A DNA stretch of 64,000 nt from Centroberyx gerrardi (Eukaryota > Chordata > Actinopteri > Beryciformes > Berycidae): assembly GCF_048128805.1 (NCBI RefSeq), contig NC_136019.1, forward strand, positions 16,247,881-16,311,880, written 5' to 3'. Position 1 is the stretch's first letter; each line of letters begins with the position of its first letter. The notes under the pieces were generated by a model, which saw only the letters and a list, made by a program, of their open reading frames with translations, searched no databases and had not been told where the DNA came from. Shown piece by piece: positions 18,066-30,939 of the stretch. Made by a program: the position numbers and the translations under genes.

Positions 18066-21000
18066 TCACACCCAGACCTTTCCCTTCCCGTTGCCCTCCG
18101 CTCCCTCTCGGCCGCCGCAGCAGCCGGTGCCCAGGCCGCGGTGCTGGGTGGCGGGCAGGTTCTTGTAGACGGCCCGGCTGTACGGGATGAAGCAGAGGCC
18201 CAGCTGGAGGTTCCGAGCCAGGCGGCAATAGGCAGCCAGCGCCAGGACCAGTAGAGGGGTGACCAGGAGGAAGCCCACCACCAGCAGAGCCACGCAGCCC
18301 CCGTCAGTCAGCAGGTCTGAGCAGAAGGGGGACGTCCCATGGGGGCGAACCTGGGGAGACGAGAGGAGAGAGGCAGCAGATGGGTTGATATGGCAGCATG
18401 ATGGCCTAGCAGTTAGTGAGGTCATTCCCCAACCAGAGTGAAGAGGTTGGGGAAGAGAGTTTTGTTATACTCTGTTGATTCCTGAGGGAGAAATTCTCTT
18501 TTCGCTTGTCCCTTCCACAGGGAGGTCAGAGGTCAGGCTCAGCTACAGAACAGGATTCAGAATCTTGTTCCAGGACACTACTCACTACATAGCCCTGCTG
18601 TGACAGTTGTGTTGGAAAATTATGCAATACTAATGCAGGATAGAAACAGTGGGGTACTTGTATTAATATGCACCCACATTTTTCATGACTAGCAAGCACT
18701 TTTATATTGGATACGGATGTACAGATTGGGCAACATTATGTATTACTTTCAGTATTTTGGGGATTTTTATATATGGAACATCATCCATTTAAATGATTGT
18801 GTGAACTGCAGGGAAGAACAGATGATAAGGACAGGCGGTGATGTGCTCTGTGTGGAATGTGTATCTGAGGTGAGGACAGATAGCAGTTGGTAGTCTGAGA
18901 TACACACACATGCACTGAAGCACTACCCTACTCAAGCCTGTTCATGACAAAAAAACAGGAACACGCTAACAACAGTTGTGAAACATCAGCATCTCTGTAT
19001 CCTGTGCATAAAACGGTGTTGACGAGTAATAGGCTATTGCCTTTGCAACTGTTGCTGAGCAACAGCATAGGGAAAGGAGGTGAAAGGGTTTTGTTAGAAT
19101 GGGAGAGGAATGGAAAGACACCGGGGCTGAATCATCCTTATCTCCCTAAGAGGTAGGAACAGTACATTAGAGTGGAGGGGGAAGAGGAGGAGGAGGGGAG
19201 GTGCAAGGAGCGAAAAGGTTTGCGGGAGTGAGAGAGGAGTATTTATTGTAGTAGAAGGCGTAATTGCGAGCTGCAAAGTCAAAAATTCATGTATTTTCTT
19301 TTTTTTTCAATAGTTTGCAGGGTTCCCACACGGGTCTGAAAATGAATGGAAATAGAATTTGGTCATTTGCAGGTCTTGATAAGTTTGAAAATTGCACAAA
19401 AGTTTGGAATAGTATAGAAAAATATTGTTAATATTTGTTTATTTGTGAATAATAATCGGCATCTATAGAGGGTTTATAGTGTAGTTAGTAGGGACAAGAC
19501 AACTATTTGCGTAAATCACACTGAAACACCAAATTCTTCAAATCAAGAAATGAAGGTGTGGAAAAAGTGTAGAATTTAGAAGCTGAATCTGTGTAGGAAC
19601 CCAGAGTTTGGCCAGAAAGTAATACCAGGTAGAGAGGGGAGGCAAAACATTTAGTGGAGAGAGAGTGAGAGAGAGAGATGGTTTTAACTACACAGGGGAG
19701 GAAAAAAGGCAAGGGAGGGTGAAGGGGGGCAGGGTGGGTAGGAGTTGTAACAGATAAGCCTCACCCAAGTATGCCCATGTTTGTTTTTACTTGGTGAGGC
19801 CTCCTTTGTGGCTCCAGATCAGAGCCAACTTACAGCATACAGAGAAAGCCCTCTTACAGCATACTCCTTTTTACTCATGCATATGCTTGCGTTGGATGTG
19901 TTTTTGGACCACCATTACACATCGAATTCCCTCAAATGTCTTGTTCGTGTGACAATCTTAAAAATCTTAGAAGTGGAATCAAAGCGTCCTGCACAGCTCG
20001 AGGAACCCTCGATACTACCCTTCCTCTCTTTCTCCACTTTTTCTCAGCCCTTTTTTTTCCTTTCGATTTCTCCCCCTCTCTCCGTCCTCCCAGGTCCTGG
20101 TTAATCCCTCTCTAAGCTGGTGTCACATGAGGTCTAATTGGTGGGAGTGGGGGAGAACAGAGAGAATCCTGGTCTCTCTGGTCATTAAGAAGATGGTTGG
20201 TCTGCAGCCGTCAGTAGCTATTCAAAGTCTCTGAACCATGATGACTTATTGGGGGACTCCAGGATAAGGTTTACTGATTAATAGGTCAAGCAGGTTGTTT
20301 GTGTGTTGTTTTTATGCGTTCAGTGGCTCTCATCACATTATGCGCTTGTATGTCCACATTTCTTCTCTGTTATGTATGCCCAAGAACCCGTTAATCCCCA
20401 GCCAGTTACCAAGCTGTCTTTAAAGTTTTCATCTCTTGACATCAGGCTCCCTAGACTCCTGACCCATCGTCCACTCCACTTCACCCATCTCCTCGACATC
20501 TGAGGGAACCTCAGGCTTATCAGATTATAAAACCTCTTATCACAGACAGAGCCAAACCCCACCCTAAGCCCCAGGCAGAACTATTTCAAACACGTGGATG
20601 AAAGTTGTGAGATGAGGACTTGCAGGTCTTTCCTAAAGAGGTGGATGTAGCCGTCTCTCGGTCCCATTCATCTTTCGATTAGATGCAGCAAACGTGTGAA
20701 TATTTGCTCTCACTAAGGCACACACTCACTCACTCTCTCTCACCAAAGAGCACACTCGTACAAATAGGTGAATAATGTGAATAGCACGGAGGAGGAATGC
20801 TGGCGTCTTGGAGAGATGCTTATTGAAAGTTGGGGTATACGAACATTATAGACCAAAGAAGAAAGAAAGAAAACAAAAAGACAAAGGCACTCTCTCAGAA
20901 AAAAAAAATCCAAAGCCTTTATTGTAATAGCTAATGCATAGTATCATATCAAAGAATTAAAAAGGCAATGTGTTGCTGCCCATACAGGCGTTCCTCAAGG

Positions 21001-21951
21001 TGCAAACACTGCACCCTGTTCTACTATCTTCAATGCTATGCTTTAGCCATTAAAATAAAGGGTCTTTAATGTTTTCTGAGAGTGCCTTGGACTTTGTCTT
21101 TTATTTTTCTTTGGTCTATAGGTGAATTATGTGTCTGATAATAGATTGGAGATGACAATGAGGAATTTTGCAGGAGGAAATTATACTCCGCTGAAATAAT
21201 ACATCCAGTCAACATATTTCTCCACAGGAAAGTTTGCGCCAAAAAGTATTTGCTCTTGCTCAATACATTCTCCCACAGGACAGATGGGAAGCCTAAAGCT
21301 GGGACGGCGATAGCATAAAGCCTAGAGAGATGGTCTTATGAAAGACCAGAAAGGTCATTGGTTCAAATCCCCAAAGAAGTGAATAAGAAATACTCTTTGT
21401 CCCAAGTGGTGCACTGGATGAGTATAAAGCAGGGCATTGCGGAAAAAGAGCATGCATGCTGGGCGAATGGAATAAAAGTTTAAAATATGGACACAGTGTC
21501 TCTTAAGTCTCACCCCCACCCACCTCATCCTCCCTCGTCCCTCCCCTCTTACTGTGGAGTGGCAGAGGAAGCCGAACACCACCATGACAATTGCCGGCGT
21601 CAGGATGGTCCCGAACACCAGTCCGGCCAGGCAGGCGTTGATGGCGGCGATCACCAGGTTCTGAGCCGTCACCAGCACCGAGCACGCCCAGCAGTCCAGG
21701 GACCCGCGCAGCTCCAGGGGGGCCTCGCTGCCCCCGCCCCCGCTCTCGGCCGCAGAGTACGGAGGAGGCACCACCACGCGTGAGGGTGTCTCTACCCCGC
21801 CGCTCATGGCAGCGGTGGAGGCCAGGGAGTTGGAATGGTGGAGGTGCTGGTGGTGGTTGGGGTGGTGGTGGTGGTGATGAGGGGGCAGTTCCTCCGACAG
21901 GTCCAAGGCCTGGTGGTGGGCTCCCTTCTCTAGAGTACCAGTCATACTCAT
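18066..21951 (-). CDS. tmem88: TMEM88, Wnt-signalling inhibitor (two coding exons)
   Basis: Coding parts are 21951-21553 and 18350-18066: 684 nt, 227 residues plus stop, phase 0 at the junction (donor GTAAGA, acceptor CTCCCCAG). TMEM88 is a two-pass membrane protein that binds the PDZ domain of Dishevelled through its C-terminal VWV and dampens canonical Wnt signalling. The last residues here are GKGKVWV. Residues about 85-130 (LDCWACSVLVTAQNLVIAAI through FGFLCHS) and about 150-178 (LLVVGFLLVTPLLVLALAAY) form the hydrophobic parts; human LDCWACAVLVTAQNL and GKVWV match closely. The N-terminus is longer than in human, with a histidine run at about 25-39 and a Pro/Ser/Gly linker. ATG at 21,951 follows an acceptor (CCCACAG) six bases upstream, so at least one 5' non-coding exon exists. 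It lies downstream of KDM6B on the same strand, as in human. Confidence 0.93.
18351..21552 (-). other. TMEM88 intron with SINE remnants
   Basis: No gene is visible besides repeats. SINE pieces: GGCAGCATGATGGCCTAGCA at about 18,393 (plus) and GGAGGTCAGAGGTCAGGCTC at about 18,520 (minus). A box-B-like GGTTCAAATCCCCAAAG lies at 21,359. GA-rich and CT-rich tracts occur near 19,170, 19,660 and 20,030. Confidence 0.45.
20847..21120. mobile_element. 274-bp inverted-repeat element (MITE)
   Basis: TATAGACCAAAGAA at the left is perfectly inverted at the right (TTCTTTGGTCTATA). Similarity continues inward for about 70 bases, with AAGACAAAG and AAGGCACTCTC on both arms. The middle has GCCCATACAGGCGTTCCTCA. 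No coding frame. Confidence 0.75.
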
Positions 21952-21957
21952 AGTGAA

Positions 21958-24194
21958 CTGTGGGCAGAGAAGGAGACATTGGGGGTGGAAGAGGAAGTAG
22001 AACGTTTAGCAAAATTAGTGACAGAATTCAGTGTGGCAGCACAGCTTTGCATGTTTGAAGTTTGAATGTCAATCAGCCCCATTTAGCATGTTTGGAGCGT
22101 GTATTCCTACATCTAAGTAGAGTGCATGTCTTAAGCAAGAGAACGGACGAGCGAACTGGATGAGGGGACTAGTCTGGTGCCATGGTTGCACAATACTTTT
22201 GAATATAATCATACTCCAGTCTTCAAAGGCCTTGTGGCTCTGGGTTCACTTAGAGGTTGGAGGTCTTATCTATACAAGCAGGAAGCCAGCCTCGTGTGAT
22301 GCCCGTCTACGAGGTGATGATTATCAGAGAGCTGATTGGCCAGAAGGAAAGGGGCCCATAATTACTGTATGTAGATGTGTACCAGAGAGATGAAGGGTAA
22401 GTGGTATCAAAGCATGTGGGTGTTGCCTGCACGTGTATTTGTGTTTATGCATATTCTTGTGCCTGTGTGGTTCAGCCCCCACCATGGTTCTACTTTAGGA
22501 TACAATATTTTTCTTCACTTTCATGTCCAGCAACCATGTTACAATACATGATAAAAACTTCATACTTACACCACAGGTTCCCCCTATAGAGTAGATGATC
22601 TGATTCGAGTTTTGGAACAGTTTGCTGCAAAAACTGCATATCAATGAGCCTCTTGTTTAAGTTACATTTTTTGTGCAAGATTGTCACAGATAATATGCAA
22701 AATTAAGGGCAAAAGTGGTAGAACATAGCAAACGTATCTCAGCGCTATATGAAATAGTTTGTTTCCATTTAACAAAAAGTCTGCCAAGGTTCATACACTT
22801 GTTATTCCGAGGCAAGCACCACCATGGAAGTTCTGCTCTGAGCCAAGCTCCATCAGTCTGCATTCACTAAATGCTACGACAGCTTTTAAGCGGTACACAG
22901 CTGTGTCAGGTACAGGATGTCTTCCCTTCCCCAGGGTCAAGAGACAAGTGTTGCCCCAGCCAGCCAGGGGACATCTCTGAACAATAGGGCCAGGTCAGCT
23001 GCTAAAAATGCCACAACAGTGGAAACACCCCAGTAAGGATGACACAATCAGCCCGTCAGTCTGCCCCGTTAGCCAGCAGGTCAGACAGACAGACAATGAG
23101 ACAGTGGTTCATTTAGCCAATCCAACAACCAGTCATCCAGCCTCACTGGTCTCACTTTGCGAGACGGTGTCCCTGTTATTCAGAGACCATGTCTTTTAGC
23201 CCAACTCGCCACTCAATTAGGTAGTCCAGCCAGTAACATGACAGTAATCAGCCAGTAAGAGACCAGACAGCCAGAAAGGAGCACAGAACTGCCTTCCCCA
23301 ACACTATCAATCTCTCTGTGCTAAAATACTCCCCTTGGGTGGGATGAACTACGGTTGGGTATTTATTGGGCGAACAAACATTTCACGGTGAAATGGAATG
23401 GATAAAAGCACTACACACTTCTTCATGTCACGTTCCTTCTTTACACACACACACACACACACACCTGAACATGAACTGACAGAGGAAGACATCCATTACG
23501 GTGCCGTCCTTGGTGCTTTAGTGTTGTTTATTTTCCACGTCTCTCTCCCATTGTTGTCTTAAGTGTTGTTTTAAGGTGGAAGGTGACGCAGGAACGGCTG
23601 GCAGGAAAGTCTGCGTGCGCGCGTGTCTGTGTGTAAGATGACTCATTGTGCCCCTTGCTGAAAATACATGTGGCCGCTCCACCCACTTTACTCGCTGTTC
23701 TTGTTATTCTTTGAATAGCATTTCTTTGAATAGCACGTCACGTCATTGTTTGTCCCAAACCTGGGAATTCTGGCTACTGGGTATATTGTGCAGTGACGTT
23801 AATGTAGCTACCATATGGTGACATGGAGTTGCACAACCACACCTCCTCCACTGGTTTTAAACTTTTGCTGTCATATGTGCTTACCATCAAGTACTGCTGA
23901 ACACAAGATGCCTGTCTCGTCCCTGCAGCATTATCATGCTTGGATGCTGCAGGGAGAATTTCTATTGTTCTATTACTCTATTGTCTGGAACAAAGCAGCT
24001 GCATTAATTTATCCTGTGTTTCACAGAGGCTCATTTTAGTCATCGCTACTAGTTTACAATGAACAACAGTAAAGAAGAACTTTGAGCCGCTTTGAGCCGC
24101 AATCAGTTGAATGAAGACATTTTAGTGGTATGTAGTGGTATATTTAAATATGATTTAAAATGTGTCTAAACTATGCAGCTGCACTTCTACTCAC
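21958..24194. other. Upstream intron of TMEM88, no coding gene
   Basis: Contains a short CA run at 23,443-23,464 and many short frames without family marks. I saw no conserved protein. Confidence 0.35.
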
Positions 24195-24290
24195 ATTGTG
24201 GTATGGGGCCTGGTTGACCTCTTGCTGTTCCTCCTCCAGATTGTAACTGCTTCTCCTCACTTTTGAACACACCAAGGAGCTTTAGTCCAG
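24195..24290 (-). other. tmem88: Possible 5' non-coding exon of TMEM88 (donor end)
   Basis: A strong GTGAGT donor lies at 24,194-24,189 on the minus strand after CCCCATACCACAAT. An upstream 5' exon is required because the coding exon begins with an acceptor. This is the best donor I saw in the 2 kb before the ATG exon. Its 5' limit is unknown; the coordinate given is only a placeholder. Confidence 0.3.
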
Positions 24291-24299
24291 TCAATTTTC

Positions 24300-27200
24300 C
24301 AAGCAGATGTTCTCACCTCACACCTCAACAAACTCTCCTTAGTTTTCTCTTTATTCTATCCCCTTCAACCCACAGCTCCTCTCTCCTGGATCAGGGTCGG
24401 TCTCCCCCTCCTGTCGGTGTGTTTTTGAGGGGTTCCTTCCTACTGCCTTATCTATCAGTGGTGGTATGCTGGTATGCTGGCTTCCTGCAGCTCCGCTCTC
24501 CCGCTGCTTCTTCTCTCCACTATCCGGAGTTGTCAGTGGAGCTGATTAAGTCCCGGGTGTCTCTGGCTTTTTCCACGTGCAACAACAAGTCGCTATAGCA
24601 GCAGCACAAAGATGCTCTTTCCTCAGCTGCCGAAGACGACTCAAGTCGCAGAGGCTCTGGTCTTTCTCTTTAGAGGTCTTCTACACCTCCGTCTGTCTGT
24701 CTGTCCGTCTGTCCGTCTGCCTGACCCTCCTCCTTTTACCCCACTCCCCCCATTCGACGTGAGAGTGTGTAGTGCCGTCTCTCTTTCCCTCCCTCTTTCT
24801 CCCGCGCGCTCTCCATCCATCCTTCTCTCTCCACCCACTATGCTTAACTATGTTGAGCGTTATCACATCCCCCCTCCCTTTCTCCAGCAACTATGCTCAG
24901 TTAGCGCATGCATTCCACCTCCCATATCCAGGACATATAAGAACCCCCCCCCCCCTCACCCCCCCTTCCCTCCTCTCTCTGTCCCTGTGGCAGTGGGGGC
25001 TGGGTGTTGGGTGTTGGGGGTCAGAGTGAGGCAGCTTGCCTGATAAGTTGAGGTTCAGGAGAGCAGAGTATGATGGGGGAAGGGCAGCAAAGGCAGACTT
25101 GGTGTGTGTTTATTTAAAGAGCAGGAGAGAAGAGGTGGCATGGTGCTAAACGCATTATTCAGTGTTTCAAGGCTGCTTTTGATGTGTTTTGCTGGTGTTG
25201 TTTTTTACTGTAGTTTGTCATTGATGTGATGGTCATGCGTAAGCTTTTGAATGTTTTTAAAGGTGCTATGTGTGGCATTTCTTAAACATCAATTCATTAT
25301 CCATTGTCTAATTAATTGTGATACCTTGGTATAATTACCATATACAAATGAGACCATGGTTTAGACGATTGGTAGCCTCTATCTCACACCAGTTAATGTT
25401 TCTCGAAATTAAAACTACATTTCCCATAAAACCCGTTGCTTCCTGTGACAGAGGATGTTGATACCTGTCCCCTCTTTCCCTGGCATCGCTCTGCATGCAT
25501 TTGTTTTGAAGGGCAAGAAGAAATGAAAGCCGCAAATTTAGTTTTTCATTGGCCTTTCACTCCTTCTGCCATCTGCCAGAAACTCAGAGAGCTTTATCTC
25601 TGTTTGTGGTGGCAATGATTTATTATTGCTAAAATGCTACATGCAGCACCTTTAAATAGCAAATTGATTGAGTTGTTTAAGGAATTTTCTTTACTTACCC
25701 CCCTCCAGGAAGGTCAGAGGTCAGGGCCAGCTACAGAGCAGCACCTCTGGAGCTGGAAGGGTCTTTCTCAAGGACACCTCAGCAGGGCGGATGCTGGGTG
25801 ACGAGACGTCTTGAACCCAGGTCCTCCACTTGAAGGACGCTCTCTCTAAACACTAGGCCACCTTGCTGCCCTCAAAACATGCTGTGTTTAAGGACTTGAC
25901 AAACTAGAACCTTCATCCTTGATGGATGGAGGGCTGAACTTGAGTGTAGAGAAAGAGTGTAAGCAACTTATGTAGTGGCTTGCATGCCTTATATCAAACT
26001 TATATGGTTTGGAGGCAGTTGAATCGTGTCAGACTGTGTAGTTTTTGGGTGGAGATGGATGGTTCAGTCTTCATCTCAGCTGAGAGAAGTCAAGACCCGG
26101 GCTTGAATAAGATGAGCAACAGAGGGATTGACAGCAGTTGCATGATGTGGAGATGTAAGAGATTTTGTAAAGAGATGTCAATCTGTCCTGTTTATGTTTT
26201 ATGATGAAATTAAAGCGCAACATCAGGACTCAGATAAAAACCGCCGCCGGAATATGGGATTAGAAAAGGAGGATGAAGTAAAAAGAACAAAGAGAGTAAG
26301 GAAGGGGGATAATCAGTTAAACGATAAGAAAAGATCAGAGCATAAGTTCAGTAATTACTCTTGTCTGATCCTGATTTTCTACCCTCTTTCCTCTGCTTTG
26401 AGCCAGCTGGGTTTATTTACTTTTAGCCCTTCTTTGGTCCCCTTGCTGTGCTTGTTTATTTTCTTAGCAGCCCCATGGGCATAGAAACCATAGAGGGATT
26501 TTTAAGTTCCCTTTCACTCCTACAACAAGATATAGACCCTAAATGATGAGTCATCTGGTACATGTAACAGCATGATGGGCTGCAGTGGCAGGATAGGGTG
26601 GACAAGTGAATGATATATTAGTATTTTAAATGTGTTCAGAACAGCCTGGTTGGATGATTTTTATCATTTCTATCTTAAATGTTTAGTCAGTGAATGAGTG
26701 AGTCAGTGAGTGTTGGGGTTTATGTTTACTGTCACTGTGTTATGCAATAAGAGTGGATAGGCAGAAGGAGAGGGCAGAGTGGTGGAGGTTTGAGTAAAAA
26801 AAGAATCAATTCAATTAGAAGTGTGGTAGGACTTTTAAAAAATATATATATGTTTTTGCTTGTTATCTAGGTTCATACACACACTCAAACACACAGAACT
26901 ACTGATAGTTGAGGAGTAGAGGAATGGGAGCTTAATATGCAGCAACACAGATCTTTGGGCTTCATTAACAAGATACTGCAACACACACACTCTCATAAAA
27001 GTGGGACAGGTGCTAACTGCTGTCTGCTATTTATATATTTTTATTTGTTTTGATTCAGATGCTTTGCCAATAATGTTCATGAAACATTGATGCCAATAAG
27101 GCAAAATTGACTTGGGATTGAGAGAAAAAAAAAAAATGATGAACTAGCAGTGTTCTATGATTGCATTTACCAAACTGAGCAGTCAAGTCAGAAAAGGACC

Positions 27201-27737
27201 AAAGCAAGTATTTATAGCATTTCACAGTATTTATAGCATTAACTGGTGGAGTGGCATGAAGAAATTGCAATTCCACTAGATCCCCAGCAGTGTTTTGACA
27301 CTGGCGAGCCAACATGCTGTTATGTCACTGCAGAGAGACTTGTGCGTAGTTCACGTGTTCCCCTAGGGAAACTTATCGTTACAGTTGGAATAGGTAAAAC
27401 GTAATCTTTCCTCTCAAACTCGGCAAGAGCAGCGTAAACAAACTTCAAAGCTTTGTCCGTCATGATTATACCATGTGGTGAGTGGAGCGCTGAGGTATTA
27501 TGTCTCTGTGGAGGGAACGGCCTCTTCCCCCCTCGTCATCACCTGACTGCGGCGGGGGGACGGACAGGCGGACTGAGGGTCTTCCTGTGTGGGCTGAAGC
27601 AGGATTTCCTCCGGCCCGTCCAGTAAAGCTCTGTCCCTCGCCCGGCCCCGCGGCTCCCATCTTGACCTCAGGTCATGGTGACCTGCCAACGCTCTGTCGT
27701 TCTGCTTGGCAGGACTGCAGGTCTTTACAGTCAGGCC
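24300..27737. other. Intergenic region between TMEM88 and KDM6B, left part
   Basis: CT-rich and CCC-rich tracts occupy 24,680-25,000, including an eleven-C run near 24,945. They could belong to the TMEM88 promoter but no core element is clear. From 25,050 to 27,700 I see only short frames, CA runs and one SINE. Confidence 0.35.
25700..25870 (-). mobile_element. tRNA-derived SINE
   Basis: On the minus strand GGCAGCAAGGTGGCCTAGTG (box-A region), GGACCTGGGTTCAAGAC (box B) and GAGGTGTCCTTGAGAAAGAC are followed by CTGACCTCTGACCTTCC. The order and wording match the SINE-like fragments at 18,393-18,550 and 29,566. Confidence 0.7.
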
Positions 27738-28733
27738 CAGGGGCCAGGCTCACACAGCTGCTCTCAGACACGTTAAGAAGATACCTAACAACTTGTAGGA
27801 AGTTCTTAAGAAGGCTCTTAAGTGCGATTTGCCAATATTTTCTTAAGATTAGTCTCATTTCTTATCAACTTCTCTTGATTTCTTACGTACGAAAAAAAAG
27901 AAAATGTATTTTCTGTAAGAATGTGTTTGTGTTGGATTGCTTGATGCTGTCTGCTAACTACTGCAATATAACCTTTTGTTGGTTTGAAAATTTAAATCCA
28001 CTTGTGCAACCTTTTAATAAGAAAATGTTAATATTTCAAATGCTATCTTATAGAAAACAATTTTGAACAGTTATTCAAGGTGGCTTTATTTGTGATGTAC
28101 TTAAATAAGCAAGTATTTGAAAAGACTCAGACACTGGTTACTGCCTTTGGATTAAAGGACTATTAATTGTCTAATTTGCTAGCTGCTTTTCATGAATGGA
28201 GACATACACTAAGTAAAAAAAAAGCTAAGCTTAATAAAATGCTGAGTTTAAAATGTAAGATACAGTAAGTAAATGTACTAATACCTTTAAAATACCTAGG
28301 CTACTTGTCTAAAATGTGTGTTGAATTGAATTTAGGCTCAACTTTTCACTGCAACACCTAGAGGAACAAGAGGAAGTTTAAGTTGAGAAACAAGACTGTC
28401 TGTAGTGATGTCTGTGCTGTTCTGGTGTATCGTTAATGGACTAGATTTTACAAAGCCACGCCTCCAGGCATGTGCACTTGAAAATGTTTAACATCAGGGC
28501 AACATGGTGTCGTGCTTATGGACAAGAACAAATTTGATAACTTTGCTTTCAACAAGCCCATTAATCTGTACATTTTTTTTAGGAAGCAAAATAAGAAACT
28601 TAAGAATATACTTCAGAACAATTTTGATTAATATCACCTTTTCTTAAGTTCTTTTCTTAAGACTAAAGTTATGGAAAAATAGCACTTTAGAATATTTGTT
28701 TTCTTAAGAAGGTTTTGTGAATCTGGCTCCAGG
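27738..28733. mobile_element. About 1-kb element with GAGCCAGATTCACAAAA-type ends
   Basis: The right end reads on the minus strand CCTGGAGCCAGATTCACAAA. The left end has GGGGCCAGGCTCACACAG, a diverged match. CTTAAGAA motifs recur just inside both ends (27,810-27,850 and 28,595-28,710). This layout belongs to a common fish DNA repeat whose superfamily I cannot name. No transposase frame is left. Confidence 0.5.
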
Positions 28734-28735
28734 AT

Positions 28736-28840
28736 TGTAGTGGAGGTTAAACCTCCTAAATTCAGTCAACCTGCCTTTTAAAGCTGATATGAATCTTTGG
28801 TATAAATCCACAGCTCTAGTAAGACTGATGTAGGATATAT
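28736..28840 (+). repeat. Dispersed repeat, copy A
   Basis: GTAGTGGAGGTTAAACCTCC, AAATTCAGTCAACCTGCC and AGCTGATATGAATC recur in diverged form at 30,773-30,890. Type unknown. Confidence 0.5.
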
Positions 28841-29565
28841 GAAAACAGGATCTTTTCAACAATTAAAATGCTAAAAATAAACTTTTTTCTCTGTTATATA
28901 TTGGTGGTTCTTCACCAGAGGATGTATTACCCACCTGTTAATTTCTCACTACATCCATGTTAGAAACATGTAGTAGATGAATTCCAGAACAGTGAACTCC
29001 TGGTGTTTGTTAGTGTAACAGTGCAGTATCCAACAGCAGCCAGTAGTGATTGTGTGTGACTGCATGAATATGAAGTGTGGCATTCCTGGAAAAAAAGCAT
29101 CTCTTCCTGTATAAATAAAGGTTAAAAAGTGTTATTGGTCACCGACTCGGTGTTGAATTATCAGCAAGGAAACTGAAGTCTGGCCGGTCTCTCTACTGCT
29201 CCCTGCTATTTCCTGCTCCGCTATCTGTGAAGCTTTGCTGTTCGCTCGACCTCCTTCCTCAGTTTACCCTGGATGCTGTGTCCAAATGGAAACCTTTCTA
29301 TCAACTCCGGCCTTATTTTTCTCACACGCATATCTAACAATAGTGAGCACGAGTTGAGGGCGTGAATGGGAGAGCAGCGCCAAACATACGCCACAGCCAA
29401 GCGATATGACCTGTTATTGTAGGAGGCCGGCGGAGCGTAGACGCATTTAAGGTACAACATGCAGAGGTTGATTCTAGCGTCCAGTCTCACATGTTTGGGG
29501 CCGGTGAGTAAGCTGCGAGCTTCCTGATATAAATGAGGTGAATGGCAGCTGAATGGCAGCTGGGC

Positions 29566-29710
29566 GGTGCAGTGAGAAGGGAAACTCCTTCAGCCAGGAG
29601 GCATGGGGTCAAACTACTGTTATCGCCCTGCTGAAGTGTCTTTGAGCAAGACACTGCTGCTCTGTAGCTGAGCCTGACCTTTGACCTCTGACTGGTGGAA
29701 AAGAACTTCT
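29566..29710 (+). mobile_element. tRNA-derived SINE fragment
   Basis: GGCGGTGCAGTGAGAAGGGA, a box-B-like GGGGTCAAACTAC, GTGTCTTTGAGCAAGACACT and CTGACCTTTGACCTCTGACT follow in the usual SINE order. Confidence 0.55.
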
Positions 29711-29719
29711 CCTTTGGGG

Positions 29720-30357
29720 ATTAGTAGCAATAGTGAGGATTCAAAGTTCACCACTAGTGATGTATTGTTGAAGGCTGTGTGTGCAGCTTCTTTCAGTCCC
29801 AACTATTTCTATCAGGTTTAATTAGAACAGCTGTTTTAGGATGAAGCTGGGAGATGGGAATACATTTTAGGCCCTAAGCCACATACAGAGTAGAACAAGG
29901 TGATGGTAAGATATTAATATAAAGGAGCCTCTAAAGCTCACAGTTACAGTGTGAAGATGTTATGCTGCTGATTTACATATAGTGAGATGAAAGTTGATCA
30001 CAGTTTGCCAGCTATGCTGCTGTGCAGTGCCCAGAATAACCTGCAGTTGAGAGAACTAATTAATACATCTGATGGTAATGGATACTTCATCCTTTAGAGA
30101 GTGTGTGATATCATCTTGAGACAGGGTTTTTTTTCTCCCCTTCTGAAAAAAACCCCCAAACCTTCGAAGCCCAAGCTGTTCAAAGCAGCAAGAGACAATA
30201 GTTTACTGCCACTAACAAAAAGATACAACAGCCGTGACTAAACCTCTTATTAATATTACATCTCTTGGATGTATTGGTCTTCAGAAATCTAGAGCTCTTG
30301 ATACCACTGTATTGCAATTACATTCATGCAGTTATTGCTGAAACCAAATGCCTTTCA
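29720..30357. other. Intergenic, nothing recognised
   Basis: No coding or RNA gene is visible. Ordinary AT-balanced sequence with short frames only. Confidence 0.4.
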
Positions 30358-30723
30358 CACTGGTCTTAACAAGTCATTTAGTCTATTACTGAGTGCAAAA
30401 GTCCAAATTTTCTTAAAATAAGTGAACAAATCTGCCAGTGGGGTTAGATCATTTCACTTGTTTCCAATGCAAGTCGACTTGTTTCAAGAGTTTTGTAGAA
30501 TCAAGTGTCATTGTCTTGATAGTAGTGCAGTGAGCTGCCTTATTCTGACTTGTTTCAAAATATTGACACTCATTTCTAGAAAATTCCTGAAACAAATGAA
30601 ACTGCAGTGGAAACAAGTGGAGTTATCTCACCTCACTGGCAAACTTTTTCTCTTTAAGAAAAATAAGATGTGAAGGCTAAATATGAGTCTAAATGACTTG
30701 TTAAGATGGACTTTTTTGCAGTG
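30358..30723. mobile_element. MITE with CACTGCAAAAAAGTCC-type ends
   Basis: The right end is GGACTTTTTTGCAGTG preceded by AATGACTTGTTAAGAT. The left has CACTGGTCTTAACAAGTCAT, the same ends with the A-run part deleted. The inner GTCTTAACAAGTCATTTAG block is shared with the element at 50,003-50,199, so the two are one family. Confidence 0.7.
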
Positions 30724-30772
30724 TATAGGCTAAATCGTGTTGTGACTTAATCACACTGACTGTGCAGGGATG

Positions 30773-30895
30773 TAGTGGAGGGCAAACCCACCTAAACTCA
30801 GTTCACCCACCTTTTTATTTGCAGAATAGAGTTTACCCCCTTTTTAGACTGACATAAAACTTAATGATCTAAATTCACAGTATAGATGATAGGCA
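30773..30895 (+). repeat. Dispersed repeat, copy B
   Basis: GTAGTGGAGGGCAAACCCAC, CTAAACTCAGTTCACCCACC and GACTGACATAAAACT match copy A at 28,736 in order, with a longer middle. Confidence 0.5.
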
Positions 30896-30939
30896 TATGA
30901 CAAAGACAAATAAAATACAGAGGAAGATGCTACTCACTT

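Noticed and set aside
29221..29490. 89-codon minus-strand frame with RKIRPELIERFPFGHSIQGK
   Set aside because: It looks somewhat protein-like, but I recognise no family and see no splice partner, so I left it out of the features.
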